This document shows, in pieces, positions 17,140 to 25,055 of a stretch of DNA of 64,000 bases (within the stretch, counting starts at the first letter, position 1; the number at the start of each line of letters is the position of its first letter). A program made the position numbers and the translations under genes. The notes under the pieces were generated by a model, which was not told where the DNA came from, did no database searches, and worked only from the letters and a program-made list of their open reading frames with translations. The DNA is from Paenibacillus_E allorhizoplanae (lineage in GTDB: Bacteria; Bacillota; Bacilli; Paenibacillales; NBRC-103111), in NCBI RefSeq assembly GCF_927798215.1, contig NZ_CAKMMW010000009.1, forward strand, positions 124,001 through 188,000. The letters are read 5' to 3'.

Positions 17140-17300
17140 GAATTTCCCTCCCGATCATACTCTCTATTTCCCACTGAATCTATCGGATTATTATGCCGAG
17201 TCATCTACTAGGAATTTAGATTATAGTAGCATTAGAGGGAACTTCCGTCAATATAATTCTGTACCGTTTCGACAATATTCTACAAGAGGATTGCGTTTAC

Positions 17301-17951
17301 TTACTTCCTCCCAAAATCCGCCTTGATCTCGCCCCATTTTTTCGTGTCCCACTTGACGATCTTATTGGTATACGTATTCGTATGCAGCCATTTCAACGCG
17401 CGATCCACCAAGGTCCATATTTCCGCGGTTGATGCATCTCGTACCAAATTAGTCGATACTTCTTTCTTCCGAATCCAACTTAGTGCAGTAACCGAATCGG
17501 TATATATGGTTTGTTTGCTTCCTTTTTTCTGCAGGTAAGCCAATCCATGGACAATGGCTAGAAACTCCCCTAGATTATTCGTCCCCTTCGAAATCGGTCC
17601 TTGATAGAATATAATTTCACCAGTCCGCGTATCCACACCTTTGTACTCCACGATTCCTGGATTTCCGGAACAGCCAACGTCCACAGAAATACTATCATAA
17701 TCTACCTCAGGCGCTGACTCAGGTGTTGCCGACTTTTTAGCAGCTCCTTGAGCTCCTCCAGTCCCTTTAGCCGCAAAATTAAGTGACTTCTGCCATCCCT
17801 TCTCAAGTGCTTGACGCGCTTCACCTTCGGTTTCATAAGACTTGAACTTCGCTTGTGGATAGCCATTCGTTTGCGCTTGGCATTCAGCCCATGAACGATA
17901 CACACCTGGCTTGTGCCCAACCCAAACCACATAAAATTTCGATGCAGCCAT
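17301..17951 (-). CDS. Ribonuclease HI with viroplasmin-like N-terminal domain
   Basis: A 216-aa protein. Residues 1-50 (KFYVVWVGHKPGVYRSWAECQAQTNGYPQAKFKSY) form the viroplasmin/RNase H1 N-terminal domain that binds RNA-DNA hybrids in eukaryotic-type RNase H1. An Ala/Gly/Lys linker follows, then the RNase H fold with acidic residues in SVDVGCSGNPG, GTNNLGEFLAIVHGL, YTDSVTALSW and a late Asp (KWDTKKWGE). It should cut RNA in RNA-DNA hybrids. The ATG at 17951 is one base after the upstream stop, with GGAG eight bases before it, so the two genes are coupled. An in-frame GTG at 17960 is less likely. Confidence 0.9.
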   Translation of the reverse strand: MAASKFYVVWVGHKPGVYRSWAECQAQTNGYPQAKFKSYETEGEARQALEKGWQKSLNFAAKGTGGAQGAAKKSATPESAPEVDYDSISVDVGCSGNPGIVEYKGVDTRTGEIIFYQGPISKGTNNLGEFLAIVHGLAYLQKKGSKQTIYTDSVTALSWIRKKEVSTNLVRDASTAEIWTLVDRALKWLHTNTYTNKIVKWDTKKWGEIKADFGRK

Positions 17952-17952
17952 A

Positions 17953-18450
17953 TTATTCACTCCGTAATGTTAGTTGTAATTGCTCTACCAGCTCTTTGAC
18001 GACCTTCACCGTATTCTGAAAATAAGGACGGTAATCCAAATCGGCGATAAATTGCAGATATGTTTCGGCTATGTCTACAATCTGTTCGCGATATTCGCGA
18101 ATCGGGATGACATGCGTCTCCAGCTCGCGATATGTACCGTTTGTTCGCTCTTCCACAGAAGAGAGTTCGAGCTGCTCCCCGGGCAAATGCCGAACAACGA
18201 ATGAGAAACCTCTGCACTCTGGGTCACCGCATCCGCATACGAAAAACGGCATCTGCTCCCACTGATCGGCAGGGGCGAAGCGGTTCGGTGCTGTATCATG
18301 CAGCGCACTATATAACAAAGCAGGAAGACCAACATCAATGCACAGAGGTTCTTCAATAATTAGACTATCATCCACAGACATATGAACATCCGCTTGAATA
18401 ATTTGTAAATCTTTATCTAAGGACCAACCCTTAATCACAAGTTCAAACAT
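17953..18450 (-). CDS. Hypothetical protein with CxC-DPxC motif
   Basis: A 165-aa protein I do not recognise. The N-terminal half is mainly strand-like; the centre has VCGCGDPECRGF (about residues 70-82), a plausible metal-binding knuckle; the C-terminal ~55 residues look helical (YREQIVDIAETYLQFIADL). GGGGAG precedes the ATG at 18450. It is directly followed, with a one-base gap, by the RNase HI gene, implying a shared transcript. No signal peptide or membrane segment is present. Confidence 0.75.
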   Translation of the reverse strand: MFELVIKGWSLDKDLQIIQADVHMSVDDSLIIEEPLCIDVGLPALLYSALHDTAPNRFAPADQWEQMPFFVCGCGDPECRGFSFVVRHLPGEQLELSSVEERTNGTYRELETHVIPIREYREQIVDIAETYLQFIADLDYRPYFQNTVKVVKELVEQLQLTLRSE

Positions 18451-18553
18451 GTTTTCTCCCCGCTTTCCCGATGTCCCATTTTCTATTATAACAAAGTCGA
18501 AACATTCCTGCTTTTACGCTTTTATAAAAAGGATTAAATTCCCAAAAAAAGTA

Positions 18554-18583
18554 TGAGTAATATTTACAAAACTGTTCATACTA
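18554..18583 (+). promoter_or_regulatory. Sigma-G-type promoter of second SASP gene
   Basis: TGAGTA (-35, 18554-18559) and CATACTA (-10, 18577-18583) with a 17-base spacer, as in the SASP gene at 8407. The distance to the start codon is normal for a forespore gene. Confidence 0.85.
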
Positions 18584-18606
18584 CCTATTACTGGAGGTGA
18601 TATCAG

Positions 18607-18861
18607 ATGGCTACAGGACAATCTCGCAGCAGTAACAACAATAGCAACAGTAACTCCCTACTAGTACCACAAGCATCATCAGCCCTAGACCAATTGAAGT
18701 ATGAAGTTGCTCAAGAATTGGGCATTCAAATTCCTCAAGATGGCTACTATGGTTACATGACGTCTTATGACACAGGATCTATCGGGGGCAGCATCACTCG
18801 TCGTCTCGTTCAAATTGCTGAGCAACAACTTGCGGGTACAAGCAACAATTTCAGCAGATAA
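18607..18861 (+). CDS. Alpha/beta-type small acid-soluble spore protein
   Basis: An 84-aa DNA-protecting spore protein. After a Ser/Asn-rich start it carries LLVPQASSALDQLKYEVAQELGI and SIGGSITRRLVQIAEQQLAG. It is nearly identical through the core to the 76-aa SASP at 8407-8637, so the two are recent paralogues 10 kb apart in opposite orientation. CTGGAGGTGA precedes the ATG. It has its own sigma-G-type promoter and terminator. Confidence 0.95.
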   Translation: MATGQSRSSNNNSNSNSLLVPQASSALDQLKYEVAQELGIQIPQDGYYGYMTSYDTGSIGGSITRRLVQIAEQQLAGTSNNFSR

Positions 18862-18888
18862 TTTCGTGAACCAAAATACTTAAGCAAC

Positions 18889-18934
18889 AAAAGGGCCTTC
18901 TTCCGGGTAGATACTCGGAGAAAGCCCTTTTTTT
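18889..18934. terminator. Terminator between SASP and iron-binding protein genes
   Basis: AAAGGGC-TTCT-CCG pairs with CGG-GAA-GCCCTTT, with TTTTTTT to the right. It lies between convergent stops. Confidence 0.8.
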
Positions 18935-18938
18935 CAAC

Positions 18939-19934
18939 CTATTTAATGTCGTAGATTTTGTACAAATCATCCAACATGATGTTTGCTGATCGAACGCCGC
19001 CGCCAGTATTCCAAGTAGCATCGTTAACTTTGATGACTTTGTTATCTTTCACCACTTTAAGGTTTTTCCAAAGCGGATCATTCATCCACTCTTGCTCTTG
19101 TTTATTCCCTTTGCCATCACCGATTTCATACGTAAAGTAGAAAACACGATCCGCAGCGTCCAGCTCAGTCAAACGTTCTTTGGTAATGTCTTCGAACGAC
19201 TTCTCATCACTCTTAGCATCCGAACGAGCGAAGCCAAGTTGTTTGAAAACAACCCCAGAGAACATGTCACCGTAGTAATATCTCGATTTACCACCCATAA
19301 ACCGGACAACAGCCACTTTTTCTTTTAACTTGTCGCCTGCTTTTGATTTGAAATCTTCAATACGTTTATCGTAATCCCCGATTACTTTGGCGCCTTCGGC
19401 TTTCTTATTCAAGGCATCTGCATACAGGTTGAAGTTATTTTTCCATTCGCCACGCAGTGTTTCTGCGAAAACGGTTGGCGCAATAGCTTTCAATTGCTCG
19501 TATACTTTCTCTTGGCGAAGCTTATTACCAATAATTAAATCAGGTTTCAGTGATGCTATGACTTCCAAGTTCGGCTGTCCTTCTACACCTACTGTTGTAA
19601 CACCTTGCATATCCGCTTTGAAATGTTCAAACCATGGATTACCATAGAAGGATTCAACAGCTCCAACCGGCTTAATTCCTAGAGCAAGTAAAGCTTCCGT
19701 TCCTTCATTCGTTAAAATGACAACACGTTTAGGGTTAGCAGGTACTGCTGTTTCTCCCATAGCGTGTTTAATTGTGCGAGGAGCATCTGATTTCGCTGAT
19801 TCTTGCGGAGCTGCAGTGGCAGACGACTTCGTTTCTGCTTTCTCTCCACATGCGGTTACGATCATACTAAAAACAAAGAGACATGCAACAAGAGCCCACG
19901 CTCTTCCTAACGTGCGGCGTTTTTGATTAAACAT
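18939..19934 (-). CDS. Iron-siderophore ABC transporter binding lipoprotein
   Basis: A 331-aa lipoprotein: basic start, hydrophobic core and lipobox VTAC with Cys29. The mature chain has the helical-backbone (FecB/YfmC-like) binding fold with NPKRVVILTNEGTEALLALGIKPVGAV, SLKPDLIIGNKLRQEKVYEQLKAIAPTVF and a late NTGGGVRSANIMLDDL. It captures a ferric siderophore or ferric citrate. The ATG at 19934 follows CTAGGGGG; the frame open to 19994 has no site. It diverges from the two permeases and ATPase, with two Fur boxes in between, so all four genes should be iron-repressed. Confidence 0.92.
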   Translation of the reverse strand: MFNQKRRTLGRAWALVACLFVFSMIVTACGEKAETKSSATAAPQESAKSDAPRTIKHAMGETAVPANPKRVVILTNEGTEALLALGIKPVGAVESFYGNPWFEHFKADMQGVTTVGVEGQPNLEVIASLKPDLIIGNKLRQEKVYEQLKAIAPTVFAETLRGEWKNNFNLYADALNKKAEGAKVIGDYDKRIEDFKSKAGDKLKEKVAVVRFMGGKSRYYYGDMFSGVVFKQLGFARSDAKSDEKSFEDITKERLTELDAADRVFYFTYEIGDGKGNKQEQEWMNDPLWKNLKVVKDNKVIKVNDATWNTGGGVRSANIMLDDLYKIYDIK

Positions 19935-19969
19935 AATAATTGTGTTCCCCCTAGTTGTGCTTTTTTTAT

Positions 19970-19988
19970 GATAACGATTCTCACTACC
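19970..19988. promoter_or_regulatory. Fur box 1
   Basis: The 19-mer beginning GATAACGATTCTCA matches the consensus GATAATGATTATCATTATC at 15 of 19 positions. It is 36 bp upstream of the binding-protein start. Confidence 0.75.
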
Positions 19989-20031
19989 TTGCACATAATA
20001 CTAGATTTTGACCTAATCTGTCAACATTTTT

Positions 20032-20050
20032 GATAATGATTCTCATATTC
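20032..20050. promoter_or_regulatory. Fur box 2
   Basis: The 19-mer beginning GATAATGATTCTCAT matches the Fur consensus at 16 of 19 positions. It lies upstream of the permease operon, 62 bp from box 1, and the two share the core GATAAYGATTCTCA. Confidence 0.8.
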
Positions 20051-20120
20051 ATTGACTTCAATTACCGTTGACTTTAAAATATATGAAGCAAGAAGGGTAG
20101 GAAGGAAGAGGGTAACCACC

Positions 20121-21143
20121 GTGCATACACCAACAACAGAACGTCTCTCTCATATTTATAAAAGTATAGGGTTACTAGCAGCCGTTTGTATTCTACTTGT
20201 ACTCATACTTAGCAGTGTCCGATTTGGCCTCAAAACGTATTCTTGGGATCAAATCATGACTTCTTTTAATCCTTCTGACAAACCAACGAATGAATCGATT
20301 ATTATTCAAACTGTGCGAATTCCTAGAGCTTTAATTGCCGCGCTCGTTGGTGGCAGTTTGGCCGTTGCTGGTGCACTTATGCAAGCAATGACTCGAAATC
20401 CACTCGCTTCGCCGAGTATATTCGGAATTAATTCTGGGGCTGCATTTGCTATTGTTGTAGCTGTTAGCTTTTTCAACATATCCAGCCTAACGCAATTTAC
20501 ATGGGTTGCTTTTTTGGGTGCTGCCGTGAGTGCTACATTGGTCTATGGGCTTGGATCGCTAGGACGCGACGGCTTGACACCCATGAAAATTACACTTGCA
20601 GGCGCTGCGATGACGGCTTTTTTCGCTTCACTCACACAAGGAATATTGCTAGGTAATGGCAAAGCCTTCGAACAAGTACTTTACTGGCTTGTAGGTTCTG
20701 TAGAAGGGCGTACAATGGCTATGCTGCAATCCGTGTTTCCATATATGTTGCTCGCTTGGATCGGAGCTATTCTGCTATCCCCCCACATCAATGTCTTATC
20801 CATGGGTGATGATATTGCCAAAGGATTAGGGCAACAAACGGTGTACATAAAACTAATTACTGCACTCCTTATTATTATTCTTGCTGGCGGATCTGTGGCT
20901 GTTGCAGGCCCAATTGTGTTCGTCGGCCTCATGATACCTCATATCGTCCGCTTTCTTATCGGAATTGACTACCGATGGGTCATTCCTTATTGCGCTGTTC
21001 TTGGAGGTATTCTGTTGGTAAGCGCGGATATCGGAGCTCGCTTTATCATTATGCCGAAGGAAGTCCATGTCGGTGTGATGACCGCTATCCTTGGCGTTCC
21101 TTTCTTTATCTACATCGCGCGTAAAGGAGGACTCCTAAAATGA
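20121..21143 (+). CDS. Iron-siderophore ABC transporter permease (FecCD family), first
   Basis: A 340-aa membrane protein with the FecCD signatures TVRIPRALIAALVGGSLAVAGALMQAMTRNPLASPSIFGINSGAA and GPIVFVGLMIPHIVRFLIG. About ten helices are expected. The start is a GTG at 20121 after GGAAGAGGG. The frame is open to 20052, but the extra N-terminus overlaps Fur-box DNA and has no ribosome site. It overlaps the next permease gene by four bases (ATGA), so translation is coupled. Confidence 0.9.
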   Translation: MHTPTTERLSHIYKSIGLLAAVCILLVLILSSVRFGLKTYSWDQIMTSFNPSDKPTNESIIIQTVRIPRALIAALVGGSLAVAGALMQAMTRNPLASPSIFGINSGAAFAIVVAVSFFNISSLTQFTWVAFLGAAVSATLVYGLGSLGRDGLTPMKITLAGAAMTAFFASLTQGILLGNGKAFEQVLYWLVGSVEGRTMAMLQSVFPYMLLAWIGAILLSPHINVLSMGDDIAKGLGQQTVYIKLITALLIIILAGGSVAVAGPIVFVGLMIPHIVRFLIGIDYRWVIPYCAVLGGILLVSADIGARFIIMPKEVHVGVMTAILGVPFFIYIARKGGLLK

Positions 21144-22189
21144 GTACTTCTAAGCGAGATATTACGATTCGAAGCAAAAGTTACTCTTTTTTAATAAGCA
21201 AAAAAGCCGTTATCGTCACACTATCTCTATTCCTAGCGGTCATCCTCATGATGATTATAAGCACAGGCGTCGGCAGTATTACGATTAAACCATTGAATGT
21301 CGTAAAGGCCGTTTTCGGCTATGGAACAGACTCAAGTACGATGATCGTTCGCTCATTGCGTTTGCCTCGTGTTATTGTAGCCGTTCTTATCGGCGCATCT
21401 TTAGGTGTGGCTGGGGCTATTCTACAAGGGATCGTTCGCAACCCGCTCACTTCACCAGATACGATTGGAACAACAGGCGGTGCAACGCTAGGCGCTGTTT
21501 CTTTCTTCTTCTTTTTCTCAGATAAACTCAGCATTCATTGGCTGCCGGTCGCAGCGATCCTAGGTGCATTCCTTGCAACTTTGCTGGTATATTTGTTTTC
21601 TTGGAAAAATGGCATTACACCGCTGCGACTTGTCCTTATTGGGACAGGGCTCACAGCTGCAATGAGCGCAGTATCCTATCTTATGATGCTAACGGGTCCT
21701 ATCGTACTCGCCCAACAATCACTAACTTTTATGACTGGCAGTATCTATGGTGTATCTTGGGCCAAAGCCGTTTACCCCTTGCTTCCCTGGGTGGCTGTGC
21801 TGATACCCGTCATCTTCTTCTACGCGCGGCACATTACCATCCAGTCCCTAGGAGAAGATATTGCACAGAGTGTTGGAAGCCATGTACAGCGTCAACGTTT
21901 TCTGTTAATTATGCTTAGTGTTGCCTTGGCTGGAGCTGCTGTCGCCTTTGGCGGTGCGATAAGCTTCATTGGGCTCATGGCTCCACACATTTCACGTAAA
22001 CTTGTTGGTCCTAGCTTCGGCTCCTTGATTCCTGTTTCTGCTCTCACAGGCTCGCTACTGTTGCTGATGGCAGACCTATGTGGTCGTTTCCTGTTCAAGC
22101 CACTCGATATCCCAGCAGGTGTATTCACAGCAGCCATTGGCGCACCTATTTTCATCTACGTCCTATATCGCAGTAGGAATCGGGGATAA
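21140..22189 (+). CDS. Iron-siderophore ABC transporter permease (FecCD family), second
   Basis: A 349-aa paralogue of the preceding permease and presumed partner in a heterodimer. It shows SLRLPRVIVAVLIGASLGVAGAILQGIVRNPLTSPDTIGTTGGA near residue 70 and GAISFIGLMAPHISRKLVGP near 270. It starts at ATG 21140 overlapping the previous stop, with GTAAAGGAGG just upstream. A short basic N-terminal cytoplasmic segment precedes helix 1. Confidence 0.9.
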   Translation: MSTSKRDITIRSKSYSFLISKKAVIVTLSLFLAVILMMIISTGVGSITIKPLNVVKAVFGYGTDSSTMIVRSLRLPRVIVAVLIGASLGVAGAILQGIVRNPLTSPDTIGTTGGATLGAVSFFFFFSDKLSIHWLPVAAILGAFLATLLVYLFSWKNGITPLRLVLIGTGLTAAMSAVSYLMMLTGPIVLAQQSLTFMTGSIYGVSWAKAVYPLLPWVAVLIPVIFFYARHITIQSLGEDIAQSVGSHVQRQRFLLIMLSVALAGAAVAFGGAISFIGLMAPHISRKLVGPSFGSLIPVSALTGSLLLLMADLCGRFLFKPLDIPAGVFTAAIGAPIFIYVLYRSRNRG

Positions 22190-22221
22190 ACCCCATGTCT
22201 ACGAAAAAGGAGAACGAGCTT

Positions 22222-23052
22222 ATGACAACCTCAGACCAAGCACTCGAAGCACAATCGCTTCAATTGACATATGGTGATACAACGATTTTCCAAAGTTTAA
22301 ATGTGCAAATCCCTAAGGGTAAAATCACTGTATTTATCGGCAGTAACGGTTGTGGAAAATCCACACTGCTACGCTCACTTGCTCGACTTATGAAACCAAC
22401 CTCAGGCAGTATTCTATTGGACGGACATGAGATTGCGAAGCTCTCAACCAAAGAGATCGCACGTCGAATGGCGATCTTGCCCCAAGGGCCAACGGCTCCA
22501 GAAGGCCTCACCGTCAGACAACTTGTTAAACAAGGGCGCTACCCATATCAAAGTTGGCTGCAGCAATGGAGTCAAGAGGATGAAAACAAGGTCATGAAGG
22601 CACTCGATCTTACCGATATGCTAGAGGTTGCCGATCGAACTGTGGATTCACTCTCTGGCGGACAACGCCAGCGCGCATGGATCGCGATGACTTTAGCGCA
22701 AGACACACCTACATTACTCCTTGATGAACCGACCACGTATCTCGATCTTACCCATCAGATTGAAGTGTTGGACTTATTATTCGAACTGAATGAGAGAGAA
22801 CAGCGCACAATTGTCATGGTTCTGCATGACATTAATCTTGCTTGTCGCTACGCGGACCACATTGTCAGCATCAAGAAAGGCTCCATTTATGCGGAAGGCA
22901 AGCCAGAGGACATCGTCAATGCACCTTTGTTGCGTGAAGTGTTTGGGATGGATTGTCAGGTAACAACTGACCCTATCTTCGGGACACCAATGTGCATTCC
23001 ATATGGCAAAGGTCGTATATTGTTAACGAAAGAACCCCAATCACAATTGTGA
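22222..23052 (+). CDS. Iron-siderophore ABC transporter ATP-binding protein
   Basis: A 276-aa FecE/FepC-type ATPase. Walker A GSNGCGKST, a Q-loop MAILPQGP, signature LSGGQRQRAWIAMTLAQ and Walker B LLLDEPTTYLD followed by MVLHDINLACRYADH are as in ferric-siderophore importers. I chose the ATG at 22222 with AAAAAGGAG nine bases upstream; an in-frame ATG at 22195 is possible. The last codons lie inside the terminator stem that follows. Confidence 0.92.
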   Translation: MTTSDQALEAQSLQLTYGDTTIFQSLNVQIPKGKITVFIGSNGCGKSTLLRSLARLMKPTSGSILLDGHEIAKLSTKEIARRMAILPQGPTAPEGLTVRQLVKQGRYPYQSWLQQWSQEDENKVMKALDLTDMLEVADRTVDSLSGGQRQRAWIAMTLAQDTPTLLLDEPTTYLDLTHQIEVLDLLFELNEREQRTIVMVLHDINLACRYADHIVSIKKGSIYAEGKPEDIVNAPLLREVFGMDCQVTTDPIFGTPMCIPYGKGRILLTKEPQSQL

Positions 23053-23067
23053 TCGGGGTTCTTTCGT
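23028..23067 (+). terminator. Terminator of iron uptake operon, overlapping the stop codon
   Basis: GAAAGAACCCC-ATCAC pairs with GTGAT-GGGGTTCTTTC across AATT. The left arm encodes the last residues of the ATPase. Confidence 0.85.
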
Positions 23068-23085
23068 TAGGATTAGGAATAAGTG

Positions 23086-23448
23086 CTAAATCGTACGTGC
23101 GTATGTAGCCATATTATAATTACTTTCGAACATGATGCTAATTGAAATAACATTCTTTCTTACCGTAAAGTCAAACATAATTTCCCCATGCGTCCAGCTC
23201 TTCTTACGCTTAAGTGACTCGATTGCCATTTGACGAAACGTTTGGAATTGTATTTCTGTTAACCCTGCGCTAACAGCTGCAGGCAATACACCCTCTGAGC
23301 TTTCAAACGGCAAATGTTTTATACCAAATTTGCCAATCTCATTGTTGCGAATTTGCACAAACACTGTGCCTGAGTTCACATGAGAAAGCTCATCTTTAAT
23401 CTTACGAAATACCATATCGATTTGTCTCGCGAGTGTAAACTGTTCCAA
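23086..23448 (-). CDS. Hypothetical cytoplasmic protein
   Basis: A 120-aa protein with no family I recognise. It is predicted soluble: helical start (LARQIDMVFRKIKDEL), a strand VFVQIRN, the segment LPFESSEGVLPAAVSAGLTEIQFQTFRQMAIESLKRKKSW, and a final strand pair FDFTVRKNVISISIMFES. It starts at TTG 23448 after AAGGAGGAG, a strong site. It stands alone between the iron operon and the methyl-accepting protein. Confidence 0.7.
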   Translation of the reverse strand: MEQFTLARQIDMVFRKIKDELSHVNSGTVFVQIRNNEIGKFGIKHLPFESSEGVLPAAVSAGLTEIQFQTFRQMAIESLKRKKSWTHGEIMFDFTVRKNVISISIMFESNYNMATYARTI

Positions 23449-23737
23449 TTTTATAATACTCCTCCTTAAATTACGTATATTTACTAATTATGTTAATTCT
23501 GTGACTGTAGACCTATTATACCCAGACAATTTACATAATTCAACAGTTTATTTCCAATATTTGAATAATTCACTATATTCTTTATATTCACTTAATGTAA
23601 TTTCCAAATTTCTTGTAAATACCGAACGATTGGTGTCGAAAAACTGTAGAATGTTTCCATGTTCGGTGATATAATTTTCAAATACACCTATTATTTTTCT
23701 CCATAAGTAAACAAATTTTGCAGAGGAGTCGATCGGA
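23449..23737. other. AT-rich divergent intergenic region, no gene seen
   Basis: About 290 bases separate the divergent starts of the hypothetical gene and the methyl-accepting protein. A minus-strand frame running 23548-23907 overlaps the receptor gene and has no ribosome site, so I do not call it. No strong hairpin or known operator was recognised. Confidence 0.5.
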
Positions 23738-24997
23738 TTGGAACAAATCTCATCCTTATCGTTTAGAAAGAAACTACAACTTGGTTGTTTTGCACTAATT
23801 GGTTTAAACTCGCTTTTCATGTTAATTGTAACTTTCGCCTCAGACTGGAACCGCTTACTTGGCATTATTTTCCTGATTATTATCCTAGCTGGAAGCTTTC
23901 CTTTCATCCGTTGGTTTGAAGGTCAGCTTACGGAACCAATCGATGGCATCTCCCGGATTGCCCTTAACATTTCCAAAGGGGACTTCTCTCAAAAAGTTGC
24001 CATCACGTCTGATGATTCACTCGGTCAACTAGGCCAATCCTTTAATAAAATGATTGACAAGCTCCGCGATATTTTACGCGATACAGGATCTATTTCGAAG
24101 CAGGTTTTCCAGACAAGCCGTGATATCTATGTGAAGAATGAAAGCTTTCGTACTGTTCTTGAGCAAGTGAGTATTTCGGCCCATGAACTGGCTGCAGGTG
24201 CGGGACAAATCTCCGAGGAGATTTCTGGCGTATCCATCACTTCCAAAGATATTGAAGTGAAAATCGTCAATTATGCTGGATCTGCCCAAGAAATGAAGCA
24301 CCGTTCGGATCTTATGATGACCCTCGTAGAAAAAGGACGCACATCGGTTGAAAGCCAAGGCGTCGGCATGAAACGAAATGTAGAAGTAACTAGACAGGTT
24401 TCAGATACGATTGATATGCTTGCTCGCCAAGCCGCTGGTATTACGAGCGTTACGCGCTCCATTTCCGAGATTGCTGAGCAAACGAACCTATTGTCCCTCA
24501 ACGCATCCATTGAAGCTGCTAGAGCTGGTGAACATGGCCGAGGCTTCGCTGTCGTAGCGCAAGAAGTACGTAAGCTTGCTGAAGAATCCACTTCCCTCAC
24601 ACGTGAAGTATTCGGCTTCGTTAAGAGCATTGAGCAAGGCATTCAAGATGCGATTCGCAGCATTCAAGTCAATGAAGATGTCGTTAAGAAACAAACAGTC
24701 TTAATCGATCAAACCGAAATTGTATTCGCTGAGATTGTTGGCAGTGTCGGCTTCATTTCAGAGGAAATTACACGCTTCGCAGAAGAAAGTGAAAGCATGC
24801 TTCAAAGCTCTGGACAAATCGCAGCAGCGATGGAAAATATTTCTGCCATCACCGAAGAGTCCGCGGCGGGTACGCAAGAAGTGTCTGCTTCCATGAATGA
24901 GCAAATTTCAACTGTACAGGGCATCGTAACGCAAGCGGAAGAAATGACGCGGGTTGTGACCCAGTTGCAGCAAACTATTCAAATCTTTAAGCTTTAA
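23738..24997 (+). CDS. Methyl-accepting chemotaxis-type protein without extracellular sensor
   Basis: A 419-aa receptor-like protein. Two hydrophobic segments lie close together (about 15-33 and 39-57) with only a few residues outside, so there is no ligand-binding domain of the usual kind. A HAMP domain follows (EGQLTEPIDGISRIALNISKGDF), then the signalling coiled coil with the conserved tip EIAEQTNLLSLNASIEAARAGEHGRGFAVVAQEVRKLAEES. The C-terminus lacks a CheR-binding pentapeptide. It starts at TTG 23738 after AGAGGAG. It may sense membrane state, internal signals or a partner protein. No che genes are nearby. Confidence 0.9.
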   Translation: MEQISSLSFRKKLQLGCFALIGLNSLFMLIVTFASDWNRLLGIIFLIIILAGSFPFIRWFEGQLTEPIDGISRIALNISKGDFSQKVAITSDDSLGQLGQSFNKMIDKLRDILRDTGSISKQVFQTSRDIYVKNESFRTVLEQVSISAHELAAGAGQISEEISGVSITSKDIEVKIVNYAGSAQEMKHRSDLMMTLVEKGRTSVESQGVGMKRNVEVTRQVSDTIDMLARQAAGITSVTRSISEIAEQTNLLSLNASIEAARAGEHGRGFAVVAQEVRKLAEESTSLTREVFGFVKSIEQGIQDAIRSIQVNEDVVKKQTVLIDQTEIVFAEIVGSVGFISEEITRFAEESESMLQSSGQIAAAMENISAITEESAAGTQEVSASMNEQISTVQGIVTQAEEMTRVVTQLQQTIQIFKL

Positions 24998-25007
24998 TAC
25001 ATAAAAG

Positions 25008-25045
25008 AACAGCCCCTCAGAGACCTTCTCTGAGGGGCTGTTTAA
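25008..25045. terminator. Bidirectional terminator between receptor and pepF
   Basis: AACAGCCCCTCAGAGA pairs with TCTCTGAGGGGCTGTT, a near-perfect 16-bp stem, between convergent stops. Confidence 0.9.
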
Positions 25046-25055
25046 TTGTTCTAAC

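Noticed and set aside
17195..17260. Sigma-A promoter TTGACG ... TATAAT before the sugar-binding protein
   Set aside because: The spacer is 20 bases, outside the usual range; not reported as a feature.
23548..23907. 119-codon minus-strand frame
   Set aside because: It overlaps the start of the methyl-accepting protein, has no ribosome site and shows no recognisable family.
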